In this document: one piece after another, positions 1 to 10,434 of the stretch | Layout: each line of letters begins with the position of its first letter | Numbering within the stretch: the stretch's first letter is position 1 | Origin: Candidatus Altimarinota bacterium | Lineage (GTDB): Bacteria; Patescibacteriota; Gracilibacteria; UBA4473 | Direction of reading: 5' to 3' | Assembly (NCBI GenBank): GCA_018608565.1 | Contig: JABAZT010000019.1 | Location: forward strand, 38,880 to 102,879 | DNA length: 64,000 bases | Made by a program: the position numbers and the translations under genes | Notes under the pieces: model-generated | Seen by the model: the letters and a program-made list of their open reading frames with translations, nothing else | Databases searched by the model: none | Told to the model about the DNA's origin: nothing

Positions 1-297
1 TTCAAAATCATCTTGAAATTTTGCTTTTAGCTCTTTCTGAAGTTTTCCGATATTTTCTCCTCCACGTCCCACGATTACTCCTGGTTTAGCCGTGTGAACA
101 AAAAGGATAATTTTCCCAGATTTCCGATGAATCTCAATTTTTGAGACACTGGCTTCTTTTAACTTCTTAGTTAGATATTCTCGGATTTTAACATCCTGAA
201 GAAATTTTGTTTTATAATTCCTGTCAGCATACCAGAGAGAATCCCAAGTACGTGTGATTCCGATCCGAAACGAGTGTGGTGAAACTTTTTTACCCAT
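1..297 (-). CDS. rpsC: 30S ribosomal protein S3 (partial, runs off window start)
   Basis: Reverse-strand reading MGKKVSPHSFRIGITRTWDSLWYADRNYKTKF...AKPGVIVGRGGENIGKL (KH domain); position after rplV in S10 operon. Confidence 0.95.
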   Translation of the reverse strand, partial: MGKKVSPHSFRIGITRTWDSLWYADRNYKTKFLQDVKIREYLTKKLKEASVSKIEIHRKSGKIILFVHTAKPGVIVGRGGENIGKLQKELKAKFQDDFE

Positions 298-304
298 GTT
301 TTAT

Positions 305-652
305 TTATTCGTTAGTGGCTTCTACTGGAGCGTCTTTAAGATAGATAGAGATATGTGTTGTTGGTTTTGATAGTGGCAATGCTCGCCCTCGAGAGGAAGG
401 AAGATGTCGTTTATAGACAGGTCCTTTGTTGATGATTACCTCATCAATTACAAGATCTTCTCTTTTTTTATCATGATTATTCTCTGCATTGGCTATCGCA
501 GAGGCCAAACATTTTCCGATAATTTTTGCTCCTTTATTAGAAGTAAATCGAAGTATATCTGTTGCCTCTTGTGCATTTTTCCCACGGATGAGCCCTGCGA
601 CTACATTCGCTTTTTTTGGAGAAATTCGGATTCGTCTTAGATGTGCTTTCAT
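305..652 (-). CDS. rplV: 50S ribosomal protein L22
   Basis: MKAHLRRIRISPKKANVVAGLIRGK...; operon position. Confidence 0.97.
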   Translation of the reverse strand: MKAHLRRIRISPKKANVVAGLIRGKNAQEATDILRFTSNKGAKIIGKCLASAIANAENNHDKKREDLVIDEVIINKGPVYKRHLPSSRGRALPLSKPTTHISIYLKDAPVEATNE

Positions 653-688
653 AGTTTCAATGTGCAGTAAAATGCAATGATAGTTTTA

Positions 689-958
689 TTATTTGGCGAG
701 TTTTCCACCGTGAGATCTAAATCTTCTAGTCGGAGCAAACTCTCCGAGTTTATGACCCACCATAAATTCTGTACAGAATACAGGGATAAACTCTTTCCCG
801 TTATGCACCCCAAAGGTGTGTCCGGCCATCTCCGGAGAGATAGTACAAGCTCGAGACCAAGTCTTGATAACTTGTTTTTTTCCTGAATCATTCATGGCGT
901 TAACCTTTGCAATAACTCTTGGATCTACGAATGGGCCTTTTTTGGATGAACGGGTCAT
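689..958 (-). CDS. rpsS: 30S ribosomal protein S19
   Basis: [13 protein letters not shown]...[17 protein letters not shown]. Confidence 0.97.
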   Translation of the reverse strand: MTRSSKKGPFVDPRVIAKVNAMNDSGKKQVIKTWSRACTISPEMAGHTFGVHNGKEFIPVFCTEFMVGHKLGEFAPTRRFRSHGGKLAK

Positions 959-1028
959 GGTGTTTTATAACTTAGTGGTTAGAGAGCTGATAGCATTATT
1001 AATTATGTTATCGGCTGCGTGTTTCAAT

Positions 1029-1868
1029 TTATTTCTTAGCTCGATGTCGTGATCTAAGAATAGTCTTATCAGAAGCTTTTTTCCGTTTTCTAGTTTTGAC
1101 TCCTAGAGCAGGTGCTCCCCATAATGTTTTAGGATACTTCATCCCAATTGGCGATCCTCCTTCTCCCCCTCCATGTGGATGGTCTACCGGATTCATCGCT
1201 TTCCCTCGGACTTGTGGTCGTCGCCCTTTGTGTCGAACTCGTCCCGCTTTCCCGATTCGTTCAAGTGAATGTTCTTCATTAGACATGATTCCTATCGTCG
1301 CGTAGTTTGTTTTTTCTACGAGCCGAACCTCTCCTGATGGAAGTTGAACTTGTGCCTTATCCCCATCAAGTGAAACGAGTGTAGCGTATTGTCCTGCAGA
1401 TCGAACCACTTGTCCTCCTTTATTTGCTGTAATTTCTAGATTGTAGATCTGGAATCCAACAGGAATTGACTTGAGTTGCATTCGATTTCCTTCAACTGGC
1501 TTTGCTGTTTCATCGGTAACTACTTCATCTCCTACTTTCATAGTTTTATGTGCAAGCACATAACGCTTGTCTCCATCTTTATAGATAACTAGTGCGATGA
1601 ATGCTGTTCTATTTGGATCATATTCAATTTCAGCTACTTTCCCTGGAACTCCAAGTTTTTGGACTCCTGAAAAATCTACAACTCGGTAGAACTTACGAGT
1701 TCCTCCACCTCGGTGTCGGATCGTAATAGTTCCGTTGGATCTACCAGCGTGTTTTTTTCCTCCTTTGAGCAATGATTTCAATGATTTTTTAGCAGTTACC
1801 TGCGCTTTATCATTAAAGTTTATATTTCGTCGCCCTGGCGTAGTCGGTTTAATTTCTTTGATTCCCAT
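1029..1868 (-). CDS. rplB: 50S ribosomal protein L2
   Basis: GRNNGTITIRHRGGG-like and NPVDHPHGGGEG motifs. Confidence 0.98.
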   Translation of the reverse strand: MGIKEIKPTTPGRRNINFNDKAQVTAKKSLKSLLKGGKKHAGRSNGTITIRHRGGGTRKFYRVVDFSGVQKLGVPGKVAEIEYDPNRTAFIALVIYKDGDKRYVLAHKTMKVGDEVVTDETAKPVEGNRMQLKSIPVGFQIYNLEITANKGGQVVRSAGQYATLVSLDGDKAQVQLPSGEVRLVEKTNYATIGIMSNEEHSLERIGKAGRVRHKGRRPQVRGKAMNPVDHPHGGGEGGSPIGMKYPKTLWGAPALGVKTRKRKKASDKTILRSRHRAKK

Positions 1869-1870
1869 AA

Positions 1871-2155
1871 TTATTTGAAGTCATTGAAGTTAAGAGTTTG
1901 TCCCTCTTTTAGTGTTACTATTGCTTTACGAGAAGCAGCTTTTCGTTGCACGGTTCTTCTTCCCGCGTTTCGAGTTTTAGATGGAAGGTTAATCATATTA
2001 ACTTTCACCACTTCTACTTTATAAAATTCTTTTACAGCGACTTTCACATCGTCCGTGGTTGCATCATTATGAACCTTGAATGTAAATTTATTTGGAATAG
2101 CCACTGATTTCTCAGTTACTACCGGCGCAATCAATACTTGGTCTGAAGCAATCAT
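1871..2155 (-). CDS. rplW: 50S ribosomal protein L23
   Basis: VTEKSVAIPNKFTFKVHNDATTDDVKVAVKEFYKVEVVKVN; operon position. Confidence 0.95.
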   Translation of the reverse strand: MIASDQVLIAPVVTEKSVAIPNKFTFKVHNDATTDDVKVAVKEFYKVEVVKVNMINLPSKTRNAGRRTVQRKAASRKAIVTLKEGQTLNFNDFK

Positions 2156-2790
2156 TATTTTTTATCGGATGAAAAAGTACTCTGAGCAACATCAAGTGCA
2201 GATTTTAGAAAACACACTTTATCAGCCCATAGAATATCATATACGTTTAGGTATTCAGGTCGAATGATCTTTACCCCTGGAACGTTTCGTGCAGACTTTC
2301 GAAGTAGATCTTGTCCTTTATCTACTACAAGTAGTAGCTTAACTCCTTCTGGAAGTTTTGACTGAAGAGATACAAACGTTTTAGTTTTTGGCTCTTTTAC
2401 ATCAAATCCATCAAGTGCATATATAGACTTATCATTTGCTTTGACTGAAAGTGCAGAAGCAAGTGCCGCTCGTCGCTCTTTCTTTGGCATAGCCCTTGTA
2501 AAGTTCCGAGTATTTCGTGGACCATGTGTCACACCACCTCCACGAAGGAGATTTGTAGAACGAGCTCCTCGACGCGCATTACCTGTTCCTTTTTGCTTAA
2601 ACATTTTCTTTGTTGAATAAGCCACCTCTCCTCGTGTTTTCACATGAGCGATAGGATTTCGTGCATTAGAGAGTCGCATTAATACGGCTCGATGCATAAG
2701 TCCTTCGTTGATGTTAGCATTGAACAACGCATCATTTGCGGTGACTTGTCCTTTCTTTGCTCCGGTTGCGTCATATAAATCAACTTTCAT
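2155..2790 (-). CDS. rplD: 50S ribosomal protein L4
   Basis: KMFKQKGTGNARRGARSTNLLRGGGVTHGP motif. Confidence 0.96.
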   Translation of the reverse strand: MKVDLYDATGAKKGQVTANDALFNANINEGLMHRAVLMRLSNARNPIAHVKTRGEVAYSTKKMFKQKGTGNARRGARSTNLLRGGGVTHGPRNTRNFTRAMPKKERRAALASALSVKANDKSIYALDGFDVKEPKTKTFVSLQSKLPEGVKLLLVVDKGQDLLRKSARNVPGVKIIRPEYLNVYDILWADKVCFLKSALDVAQSTFSSDKK

Positions 2791-2792
2791 GC

Positions 2793-3386
2793 TTATCCAG
2801 TAATTAAGACATAACTATTTTTTGCTCCCGGAACAGCTCCTTTGAGTGCTACGAGATCCTTATCTGCTTCTACTTTTACCACTTTCACTCGGTGAAGCGT
2901 TGTTTGATCGGTTCCCATTCGTCCCGGCATCTTCTTCCCCTTAAGGATTCGAGCTGGCTTTGCACACATCCCAACAGAACCTGGTTCTCGATGATGATGT
3001 GAACCATGCGTTTCTGGTCCTCGTGAAAAATTATGCCGCTTGATAACTCCTTGAAATCCCTTCCCCTTAGAAGTTCCAGTAATTTCAACCGCGTCGTCTT
3101 CTACAAATTGATCAACCGATACAGTATTTCCTTTTTCAAAATCACCTTCTTGTTCTTTCGTAATCGCTATCTCTTTTATAAACTTAAATTTCTTGTTATC
3201 GTTTTTTCCAAAATTCTTTCGCTCAAACGCTCCAAGCACCAATGCTGAATACCCGTCTTTTGCTAAAGTTTTCACTTGCAAAATAACAGCCTTAGGAGCT
3301 TCGCAAAGAGTAACAGGAGTCACTCGTCCAGTTTCTGGATCGATGACACGCGTCATTCCGATTTTTCGAGCAAGTATGCCTTTCAT
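2793..3386 (-). CDS. rplC: 50S ribosomal protein L3
   Basis: MKGILARKIGMTRV...GKGFQGVIKRHNFSRGPETHGSHHHREPGSVG. Confidence 0.97.
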   Translation of the reverse strand: MKGILARKIGMTRVIDPETGRVTPVTLCEAPKAVILQVKTLAKDGYSALVLGAFERKNFGKNDNKKFKFIKEIAITKEQEGDFEKGNTVSVDQFVEDDAVEITGTSKGKGFQGVIKRHNFSRGPETHGSHHHREPGSVGMCAKPARILKGKKMPGRMGTDQTTLHRVKVVKVEADKDLVALKGAVPGAKNSYVLITG

Positions 3387-3472
3387 GTGATCTTATTTTT
3401 AGAGGGTATATAGTGAGAGGATGTTACATCATCACCGCTCTTTAAACTCAGATGATCAGAGTTATAGGAGTC

Positions 3473-3826
3473 TTATTGAGCAAGCATCTTAATCTCTACA
3501 TCTACTCCGCTTGGAAGTGAGAGATTTTGAAGCGATTCAATTGTTTTTGGGGTTGGCTCTTTGATGTCTATTAATCTTTTATGCGTTCTGATCTCATATT
3601 GATCTCGCGCATCTTTATTTACAAAGAATGAACGGTTAACCGTATATTTCTTTATCTTTGTTGGGAGTGGCACTGGCCCTGACACTAGTGATCCGTTTCT
3701 TTCAGCTGTCTCGACTATAGATCGAGCTGCCTCATCGATAATTGTATAATCAAATGATCGTACAATGATCCGGATTTTTGAAGCTTGCACTTCGTCTTTT
3801 TTGGTCGTGGATTTTTTTGTTGCCAT
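3473..3826 (-). CDS. rpsJ: 30S ribosomal protein S10
   Basis: KIRIIVRSFDYTIIDEAARSIVETAERNGS...GPVPLPTKIKKYTVNRS. Confidence 0.96.
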   Translation of the reverse strand: MATKKSTTKKDEVQASKIRIIVRSFDYTIIDEAARSIVETAERNGSLVSGPVPLPTKIKKYTVNRSFFVNKDARDQYEIRTHKRLIDIKEPTPKTIESLQNLSLPSGVDVEIKMLAQ

Positions 3827-3960
3827 GTATTTCTCCTGTTTAAAGAGCCGGCAGATACTATGACAAAAACTCTATGTGTCAACATTTTTTTGATGTTTTC
3901 TTTTTACTGTGGTATAATGCTTTGAAACGTTGGAAACTATCTCCTTAACACTCTTTCCAA

Positions 3961-4299
3961 ATGGCTACTACAAAAAACAAACCGCTCACGAAAAAACAAA
4001 CTCAAAAGATTATTGACTCAAATCAAAAATCTATCGAACAAGAGGTAACTGAAATCGTTCGGTACCCTGGACTCAAATTCGTATCTCGATTCTGTAAGAT
4101 TTTTGGAATTGTTATTGCTGTAGTATTCTTTGTAGTCGCAATCATCATGCTCTTCGTTCAAGAAGGATGGGACAAGCTCTTCTACTTCCTTGGAGCGATT
4201 GGTCTTGGGATTATCTATACTATTGTAGGATTTTTCCTTGGAGACTTCTGCCAGATCCTCGTAGACATGGAAGAAAACACTCGTAAACGAATCAAGTAA
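3961..4299 (+). CDS. small two-TM hypothetical membrane protein
   Basis: 112 aa, two hydrophobic segments, divergent from rpsJ, followed by strong terminator. Confidence 0.75.
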   Translation: MATTKNKPLTKKQTQKIIDSNQKSIEQEVTEIVRYPGLKFVSRFCKIFGIVIAVVFFVVAIIMLFVQEGWDKLFYFLGAIGLGIIYTIVGFFLGDFCQILVDMEENTRKRIK

Positions 4300-4327
4300 A
4301 CAAAAAAATAAATACAAGATAGAACTC

Positions 4328-4357
4328 AAACCCTAGATAGATTATCTAGGGTTTTTT
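4328..4357 (+). terminator. Rho-independent terminator
   Basis: AAACCCTAGATA-gat-TATCTAGGGTTT followed by T-run. Confidence 0.9.
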
Positions 4358-4491
4358 GTATTCTGTGCCTCGATAGGAATACAAAGTACAAACAGATCTT
4401 AATACGATAGCACTTATTGATTTACCTGTAAAAGAGTTGGCTTTTATACTAAAAAGAATAAAAAGGAATCAATCTATAACCCTATAAAATC

Positions 4492-5379
4492 ATGTCAGCA
4501 GAACAAGAACCAAATGGAATGATAAGACTTCCCGATAATATTGACGCCCTCCCCGAAGGAGAATCATACTGGAGCCTTCGACGACTACTAGAACTAAAAA
4601 CAACCGAACTAGATGCACAACTAGTCATCGCAGAACACCAAGCAGAAACAGATGCAAACGTAGCTGTAGCAAGAATCAAAGCTGAACTAGCTATAACAAA
4701 ACAATTGCTAACCACTGGAGAGATCGACCCTAATACTATAGGATCTGAACTAACTATTGCTCCAACTATTATTATTAAGCCAATACTTGAAACCTTAGAA
4801 GCTAATCTTAATACCCGCGAGGTTGCACTGTCATCTGAATATATAGCTACTACACCAGACTCAACTGTCTCATGGCATGGACTAACTGTTCCCCTCACTA
4901 CGATGTTAGCTCTCAAACAAGACGATTTTGGACTTGCACTAACCAACGCCTCTCAACTGGCAGTAAGATCATTACGGAAAGCAGATGAAATTGGCGCCAA
5001 AGGAAATGCAACAATGAAACTCTCTCCGTCTCCAATGACAACGACCCCATCTAGTCAACAAGTTTCACCCGAACAAATTGCACTTCAACTCGAAGGAGCC
5101 AATCTTAGATCCACTGTCCTTAATGGTATTATTGCTCGACTACAATCCGGAGCTCAAATTATTGGTTGTGATGAAATAGCCGCAGGACAAATAATCCCTG
5201 AAAACCCAGAACTAGGTTTCTCAAATCTTGACGAAACAGCACTAAATAAATATCGAATCGCATTTCGTGAAATGAGAGAATACATGAACGGCACTAAACC
5301 TTGGTCTTTTGACATAGGAGATAATGTTATATACGAACAACTGAGTGCCACATATCCGCCAGCACAAGCTACTGAGTAA
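4492..5379 (+). CDS. hypothetical protein (orphan)
   Basis: 295-aa intact ORF, terminator downstream. Confidence 0.75.
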   Translation: MSAEQEPNGMIRLPDNIDALPEGESYWSLRRLLELKTTELDAQLVIAEHQAETDANVAVARIKAELAITKQLLTTGEIDPNTIGSELTIAPTIIIKPILETLEANLNTREVALSSEYIATTPDSTVSWHGLTVPLTTMLALKQDDFGLALTNASQLAVRSLRKADEIGAKGNATMKLSPSPMTTTPSSQQVSPEQIALQLEGANLRSTVLNGIIARLQSGAQIIGCDEIAAGQIIPENPELGFSNLDETALNKYRIAFREMREYMNGTKPWSFDIGDNVIYEQLSATYPPAQATE

Positions 5380-5406
5380 ACTCAAATACTAAGAACACAA
5401 AACACA

Positions 5407-5434
5407 GAGACCTCCCAAACGGAGGCTCTTTTTG
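5407..5434 (+). terminator. Rho-independent terminator
   Basis: AGAG-a-CCTCC caaac GGAGG-CTCT TTTT. Confidence 0.85.
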
Positions 5435-5492
5435 TTGCAATAAAACAAATCAGGCACTTGACAACTCTCGAGAAACAAATACAAAATAAATA

Positions 5493-6278
5493 ATGAAAGA
5501 GAGATCTAATACCCCCGACTTTGATGAATACGGAAAAATAGACCCCCTAAAAATGTCTCGCAATATATTCTGGACAGAATACGGATGGGGTTGTGTAAAA
5601 AATTTACTAAAAGGAGAAAGAGAGAGCATAATAGACGATGAATCTAATGTTCATACTATTGTTGTGACAGGTATTGGTTCGGATGGACACATGGCACCTG
5701 AATCACTTATATCAGAAGCAGAGGACGAAGGAAGCGTTCACTTTGCAAAAAGAGCAAGCCGAAAACTACTTGGATTTATAAAATTACTAAAAAACACTGA
5801 CGCAGACGCAAGTGCCGAACTGGTTGCTAAACAGATAATGGGGATACTGGATGATGCCCTTGATGGAAAATCCGAAGAAGAGGCAAGAAAAGTAGTTGTT
5901 AAAATTAAAGCTCATAGTCTTGGAGCTTATATCGCCAAAAAAGCATGTCTCATTATTGACCAGTATGACCAAGAACATAATACAGACTATTTATCTCATA
6001 TTAAACTTGTAGAAAGTCATGCTGGAGCCAATGGACCAATCGAACTACAAGAAGAGAAATGGAAAAAACTAACAGGAAAAATCTTATTTGGACAAAACAT
6101 GATTAATACCTTTAGTGCCGAGAACATCAACGGAGTTCAAGAAGAATTTAATACACTTGAAATAAACCAAAGACATCTCGTATATCAAAATGATAAAGTA
6201 CTCCCTAAAAAAACACAGTGTCCAAAAAACCAGGTCCCCCTCCATGTTACCGGCGATCACTTTGAAGTATATTCCTAA
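5493..6278 (+). CDS. hypothetical protein with lipase-like AHSLG nucleophile-elbow motif (possible alpha/beta hydrolase)
   Basis: VVVKIKAHSLGAYIAKKACLIIDQY resembles a GxSxG-type elbow; rest not recognised. Confidence 0.5.
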   Translation: MKERSNTPDFDEYGKIDPLKMSRNIFWTEYGWGCVKNLLKGERESIIDDESNVHTIVVTGIGSDGHMAPESLISEAEDEGSVHFAKRASRKLLGFIKLLKNTDADASAELVAKQIMGILDDALDGKSEEEARKVVVKIKAHSLGAYIAKKACLIIDQYDQEHNTDYLSHIKLVESHAGANGPIELQEEKWKKLTGKILFGQNMINTFSAENINGVQEEFNTLEINQRHLVYQNDKVLPKKTQCPKNQVPLHVTGDHFEVYS

Positions 6279-6321
6279 GAATCACACCTCTCCTCAGATC
6301 CTTTTTCTTACTTAAATAAAA

Positions 6322-6346
6322 AGAGCCCCGAAGGACTCTTTTTTTT
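6322..6346. terminator. bidirectional terminator between convergent ORF and tuf
   Basis: AAAAAGAGcCCcgaaGGaCTCTTTTTT. Confidence 0.8.
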
Positions 6347-6367
6347 ATCACTATATGAATCGACCAA

Positions 6368-7564
6368 TTACTTGATGATTTTAGTAACCACTCCAGCTCC
6401 AACCGTTCGTCCTCCTTCTCGGATCGCGAATCGTGTTCCTTCTGTAAGTGCGATTGGTTTCCCAAGCGTAACTTTAAATTTAGCGTTATCACCAGGCATT
6501 ACCATTTCTACTCCATCTGGAAGATGAATTTCTCCAGTAACATCTGTTGTTCGGATATAAAACTGAGGTTTGTATCCTTTGAAGAAAGGCGTGTGTCGTC
6601 CTCCTTCTTCTTTTGAAAGTACGTATACTTCCGCTTCTACTTCGTCATGTGGTGTAATAGATCCTGGCTTAGCCATAACTTGACCTCGCTCAATATCTTC
6701 TCGTTCCACTCCTCGTAGTAGTAGTCCTGCGTTGTCTCCAGCTTCACCTCGATCAAGAGATTTGTGGAACATTTCAACTCCTGTAACGGTAGTTGTTGTA
6801 GTGTCTTTAAGACCAACAATTTCGATTGAATCTCCAACTTTAATAACTCCTGTTTCGATTCGTCCAGTTGCTACTGTTCCTCGTCCTTTGATAGAGAATA
6901 CATCCTCTACAGACATTAGGAAGTCTTTGTCAGTTTCTCGAGTTGGTTCTGGGATAGTTTCATCAAGAGCCGTAAGAAGCTCAAGAATTTTGTCTCCCCA
7001 TTCTCCTCCTGGATCTTCGATCGCTTTGAGGGCAGAACCTTGAATGATAACTGCATTGTCTCCATCGTAATCTCGTTTAGAGAGTTCTTCTCGAACTTCC
7101 ATTTCTACGAGCTCGATCATCTCAGCGTCATCTACCATGTCACATTTATTGAGGAAGACGATAATATTGTCTACTCCAACTTGTCGAGCCAATAGGATGT
7201 GCTCTTTTGTTTGTGGCATTGGACCATCTGTTGCAGCACATACGAGGATTGCTCCGTCCATTTGTGCAGCTCCAGTAATCATGTTTTTTACGTAATCTGC
7301 ATGTCCTGGACAATCTACATGAGCGTAGTGCCGACCTGCGGTTTCGTACTCTTGATGAGAAGTAGCGATAGTTATTCCTCTCGCTTTTTCTTCTGGTGCG
7401 TTGTCGATTTGATCGAATGCAACGGCTTTGTTTCCTGGTTCATCAGGATATCGGTTGTGAGCCACGATCGTAATCGCTGCTGTAAGCGTAGTTTTACCAT
7501 GATCGACGTGACCGATGGTTCCCACGTTTACATGTGGCTTTGTTCGTTGGAAAGCATCTGCCAT
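6368..7564 (-). CDS. tuf: elongation factor Tu
   Basis: [28 protein letters not shown]...[25 protein letters not shown]. Confidence 0.98.
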   Translation of the reverse strand: MADAFQRTKPHVNVGTIGHVDHGKTTLTAAITIVAHNRYPDEPGNKAVAFDQIDNAPEEKARGITIATSHQEYETAGRHYAHVDCPGHADYVKNMITGAAQMDGAILVCAATDGPMPQTKEHILLARQVGVDNIIVFLNKCDMVDDAEMIELVEMEVREELSKRDYDGDNAVIIQGSALKAIEDPGGEWGDKILELLTALDETIPEPTRETDKDFLMSVEDVFSIKGRGTVATGRIETGVIKVGDSIEIVGLKDTTTTTVTGVEMFHKSLDRGEAGDNAGLLLRGVEREDIERGQVMAKPGSITPHDEVEAEVYVLSKEEGGRHTPFFKGYKPQFYIRTTDVTGEIHLPDGVEMVMPGDNAKFKVTLGKPIALTEGTRFAIREGGRTVGAGVVTKIIK

Positions 7565-7752
7565 GTTTACTATGGATTAAAAAAGTAAAATAAAAAACAT
7601 TGGTTTTTACCCGCCGATTCTAGATCGGAAGCGCCGTGTGTCAAATTTTTTACCGTGACAGAGTTAAGGGGTTGTTGATAAGGATTCTAATTCCTTTTCT
7701 CTGAGTTTGAGAAACTTATTGAATGTCTAAAAACCAAAAAACTGCATTTTCC

Positions 7753-9108
7753 CTAACTACTAATTGCCTTCATCAGTTGGAGAATATTTCTAATTTCGAT
7801 TATTTCGGACGTACTACTCGCCAACCCTTTTCCTAACTTTGGACAAATTATTCTCTTAAATCCTAATTTTTCTGCCTCTCTAATCCGCATCTCCATCTGT
7901 GGAACTCGTCGAACTTCTCCACTTAATCCAACCTCCCCGAAAACAACCGTGTCTGCTGGGATCTCTTTTTCTGCACGAGATGATAATACGGCGGCACAGA
8001 TAGCTAGATCAGAGGCTGGATCTGTTACCTTCAGACCACCAATCACATTTAGGTAGGCATCGTATTCATGACACTTGAACGGAGTAAACTTAGAAACTAC
8101 TGCTAACAACAAGTGAAACTTAGACAAATCCATCCCATGAGAGGTTCGTCGTGGCTGTCCGAAATTTGTCTTGATAGTGAGCGCCTGAATCTCCATCAGA
8201 AAATTTCGTGCACCTTCTCGCACTACCGTAATAGCTGATCCGGTAGAATCTGGGGCACGCTCGGCCAAGAAAAACTCTGACGGATTATTGAGTTCCTGAA
8301 GCCCCGAACCAGTCATCTCAAACACTCCGACTTCGAGTGTCGATCCATAACGATTCTTGGGAGAGCGTAAAATTCGAAGCTCCGTATTTCGATCCCCCTC
8401 TAGATAGAGCACTCCGTCTACTATATGCTCCAGAACTTTTGGTCCTGCGAGTTCATCATTTTTGGTGACATGCCCTATTACCAACACCGTGACTCCGAGA
8501 TGTTTTGCGACTTTGAGCAAGGTCTCAGCATTTTCCCTGATCTGGGAAATCGTTCCAAAATTGGAAGTAGAACTTCCCACCATCTGAATTGAATCAATAA
8601 TGACAAATTTTGGCTTGTTCTTTTCTATTGTCGCCACGATATCTTCAAGCGAATTTGTGGAATATATAGCATTATTATTCTTGGCAGTCCCACCTTTTAA
8701 CCTCTCCGCCCGATGTCCTACCTGTTCGGCACTCTCCTCTCCCGAAAAATAAATCGCATTATCCAATGCTAGAAAAATCTGCAACGACAACGTCGACTTC
8801 CCAATCCCAGGATGTCCTCCAAATAATATAAACGATCCTGGGAAAAACCCTCCACCCAAAACTCTATCTAACTCTGAAATCTTGGTTTCCATCCTTGTGA
8901 GATCTCCCGCCTTCTGAGTATTTGCATCTATACTTTGAGCCAAATCTACTCCTTCAATTTTTACGGAAGCCCCTTTCCCTAGCCCTGCCCCAATCTCCTT
9001 AAATTCTTTTACACTATCAAACGTCCCACAACTAGGACATTTCCCAACCCACTTAGGAAAGACATCCCCACACTCTGAGCAAAGGAACTGTGTTTTTTGT
9101 TTGGCCAT
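7753..9108 (-). CDS. radA: DNA repair protein RadA
   Basis: CxxC-CxxC zinc finger CSECGDVFPKWVGKCPSCG, Walker A GGHPGIGKST, KNRYGS motif. Confidence 0.96.
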   Translation of the reverse strand: MAKQKTQFLCSECGDVFPKWVGKCPSCGTFDSVKEFKEIGAGLGKGASVKIEGVDLAQSIDANTQKAGDLTRMETKISELDRVLGGGFFPGSFILFGGHPGIGKSTLSLQIFLALDNAIYFSGEESAEQVGHRAERLKGGTAKNNNAIYSTNSLEDIVATIEKNKPKFVIIDSIQMVGSSTSNFGTISQIRENAETLLKVAKHLGVTVLVIGHVTKNDELAGPKVLEHIVDGVLYLEGDRNTELRILRSPKNRYGSTLEVGVFEMTGSGLQELNNPSEFFLAERAPDSTGSAITVVREGARNFLMEIQALTIKTNFGQPRRTSHGMDLSKFHLLLAVVSKFTPFKCHEYDAYLNVIGGLKVTDPASDLAICAAVLSSRAEKEIPADTVVFGEVGLSGEVRRVPQMEMRIREAEKLGFKRIICPKLGKGLASSTSEIIEIRNILQLMKAISS

Positions 9109-9170
9109 GTACTTTTAAAAATAATCAGAGAAACCAAAGACACAAGACCCTCCCCACACACGACATCCCG

Positions 9171-10391
9171 CTAACATAATGACTGATTGTTAAACTCCGC
9201 TTCATAGGCTTTTACTAATTCTTCGTACAACAACTCAACATCAACCTCATAATTTCCACTAAAATGAAGGAACAGTGCCTCTCGCTCTGGATAAGAATAT
9301 GCAAAAACATGCACTAATCTCGTTATCACGCTTCTTGTTATCTGTTCCTCACTGACCAAATCAAAATTTCGTGCGAAAACCTTGAAATAAGCAGACTCCA
9401 AATTATTTGAAAACTTAGCTGGATCTTGAACCTCTAGCATACGAAACCGTGAACTGACCCTGTATTTATCTAAATCTTCATCTCGAGCTGATAAAAACTG
9501 TTCTAATCTCGCCCCCAATACCGATTCAATTTTTGGTGGAAGATTATTGTTCCATGCCCTTATATCATTGTATACGTCGGGCCTAGGAAACTCTTTTGCA
9601 ATCTTTGATGCCTCCTGAACCGCCCACCGAGAAGCACTACTCCTTTCTTCTATATTCTCACTCCATCGGATTTCAGGACAAATAACCGCCAAGCAATCCA
9701 TTTCTATCACTCTCTGAAATAAATCTAAATCTGAAATTTCCTCCATCCGCTTCCCCGGGGACTGTAAATATTCCCTATAGTTATGATTGTGTTTGGTCGC
9801 GTATTTCTCAATAATCTCCCTATATTTTATTCCCAACTTCAACTCTAACGCTCCTGCCGTCGCATTTAGCCCTGAATCAAAATATTCATGAATCAAACTC
9901 ACTGAAACTGGCGACTCTGCCACAAACACCTCTATCTCAGCCAACACTTGAACCCCCTCCTCTGCGCTCATCTCCATGTCCCCCAATCCATAATGCACAT
10001 AGACCTGCTCTATATAAGCCTCCCTCATATCCAAAAATACTACTTCTAATAATTCTATCTTCTCTAACCTCGTAAGCGTTGATGGATCGACCACTTGCTC
10101 CAAAATTTGAGTTGGATTAGAAAACTTTTTTCGCTCAAAGACAATCTCTTCTAAAAAATCCAGTATGGTATTAACCTCAAACAAAATTCCTTCCTCTTTC
10201 AGGTGTTGACTATATTCTTCTCTAAATGTAGATTCCTGAGTTGCCATCGCCTCAAATGAACCACCCAAGACCCGCTCAATAACATTCCGAATTGAAACCC
10301 TCTGAACTACTGAAAAATGATAACCGATATCCTCAAGAAGGGTATCAATTTTCAATTCCATTGAATTATCAGCCTCAAGTAAAAACTTCAT
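9171..10391 (-). CDS. hypothetical protein
   Basis: 406-aa intact ORF between radA and miaB. Confidence 0.7.
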   Translation of the reverse strand: MKFLLEADNSMELKIDTLLEDIGYHFSVVQRVSIRNVIERVLGGSFEAMATQESTFREEYSQHLKEEGILFEVNTILDFLEEIVFERKKFSNPTQILEQVVDPSTLTRLEKIELLEVVFLDMREAYIEQVYVHYGLGDMEMSAEEGVQVLAEIEVFVAESPVSVSLIHEYFDSGLNATAGALELKLGIKYREIIEKYATKHNHNYREYLQSPGKRMEEISDLDLFQRVIEMDCLAVICPEIRWSENIEERSSASRWAVQEASKIAKEFPRPDVYNDIRAWNNNLPPKIESVLGARLEQFLSARDEDLDKYRVSSRFRMLEVQDPAKFSNNLESAYFKVFARNFDLVSEEQITRSVITRLVHVFAYSYPEREALFLHFSGNYEVDVELLYEELVKAYEAEFNNQSLC

Positions 10392-10434
10392 TTTGATGCA
10401 TTACTACATCTTTTTTATTTTTTTACAACTCCCC

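Noticed and set aside
404-640. ORFs antisense to ribosomal protein genes (e.g. 404-640, 489-680, 1096-1305, 3033-3248)
   Set aside because: Fully inside conserved genes on the other strand; composition typical of shadow ORFs.
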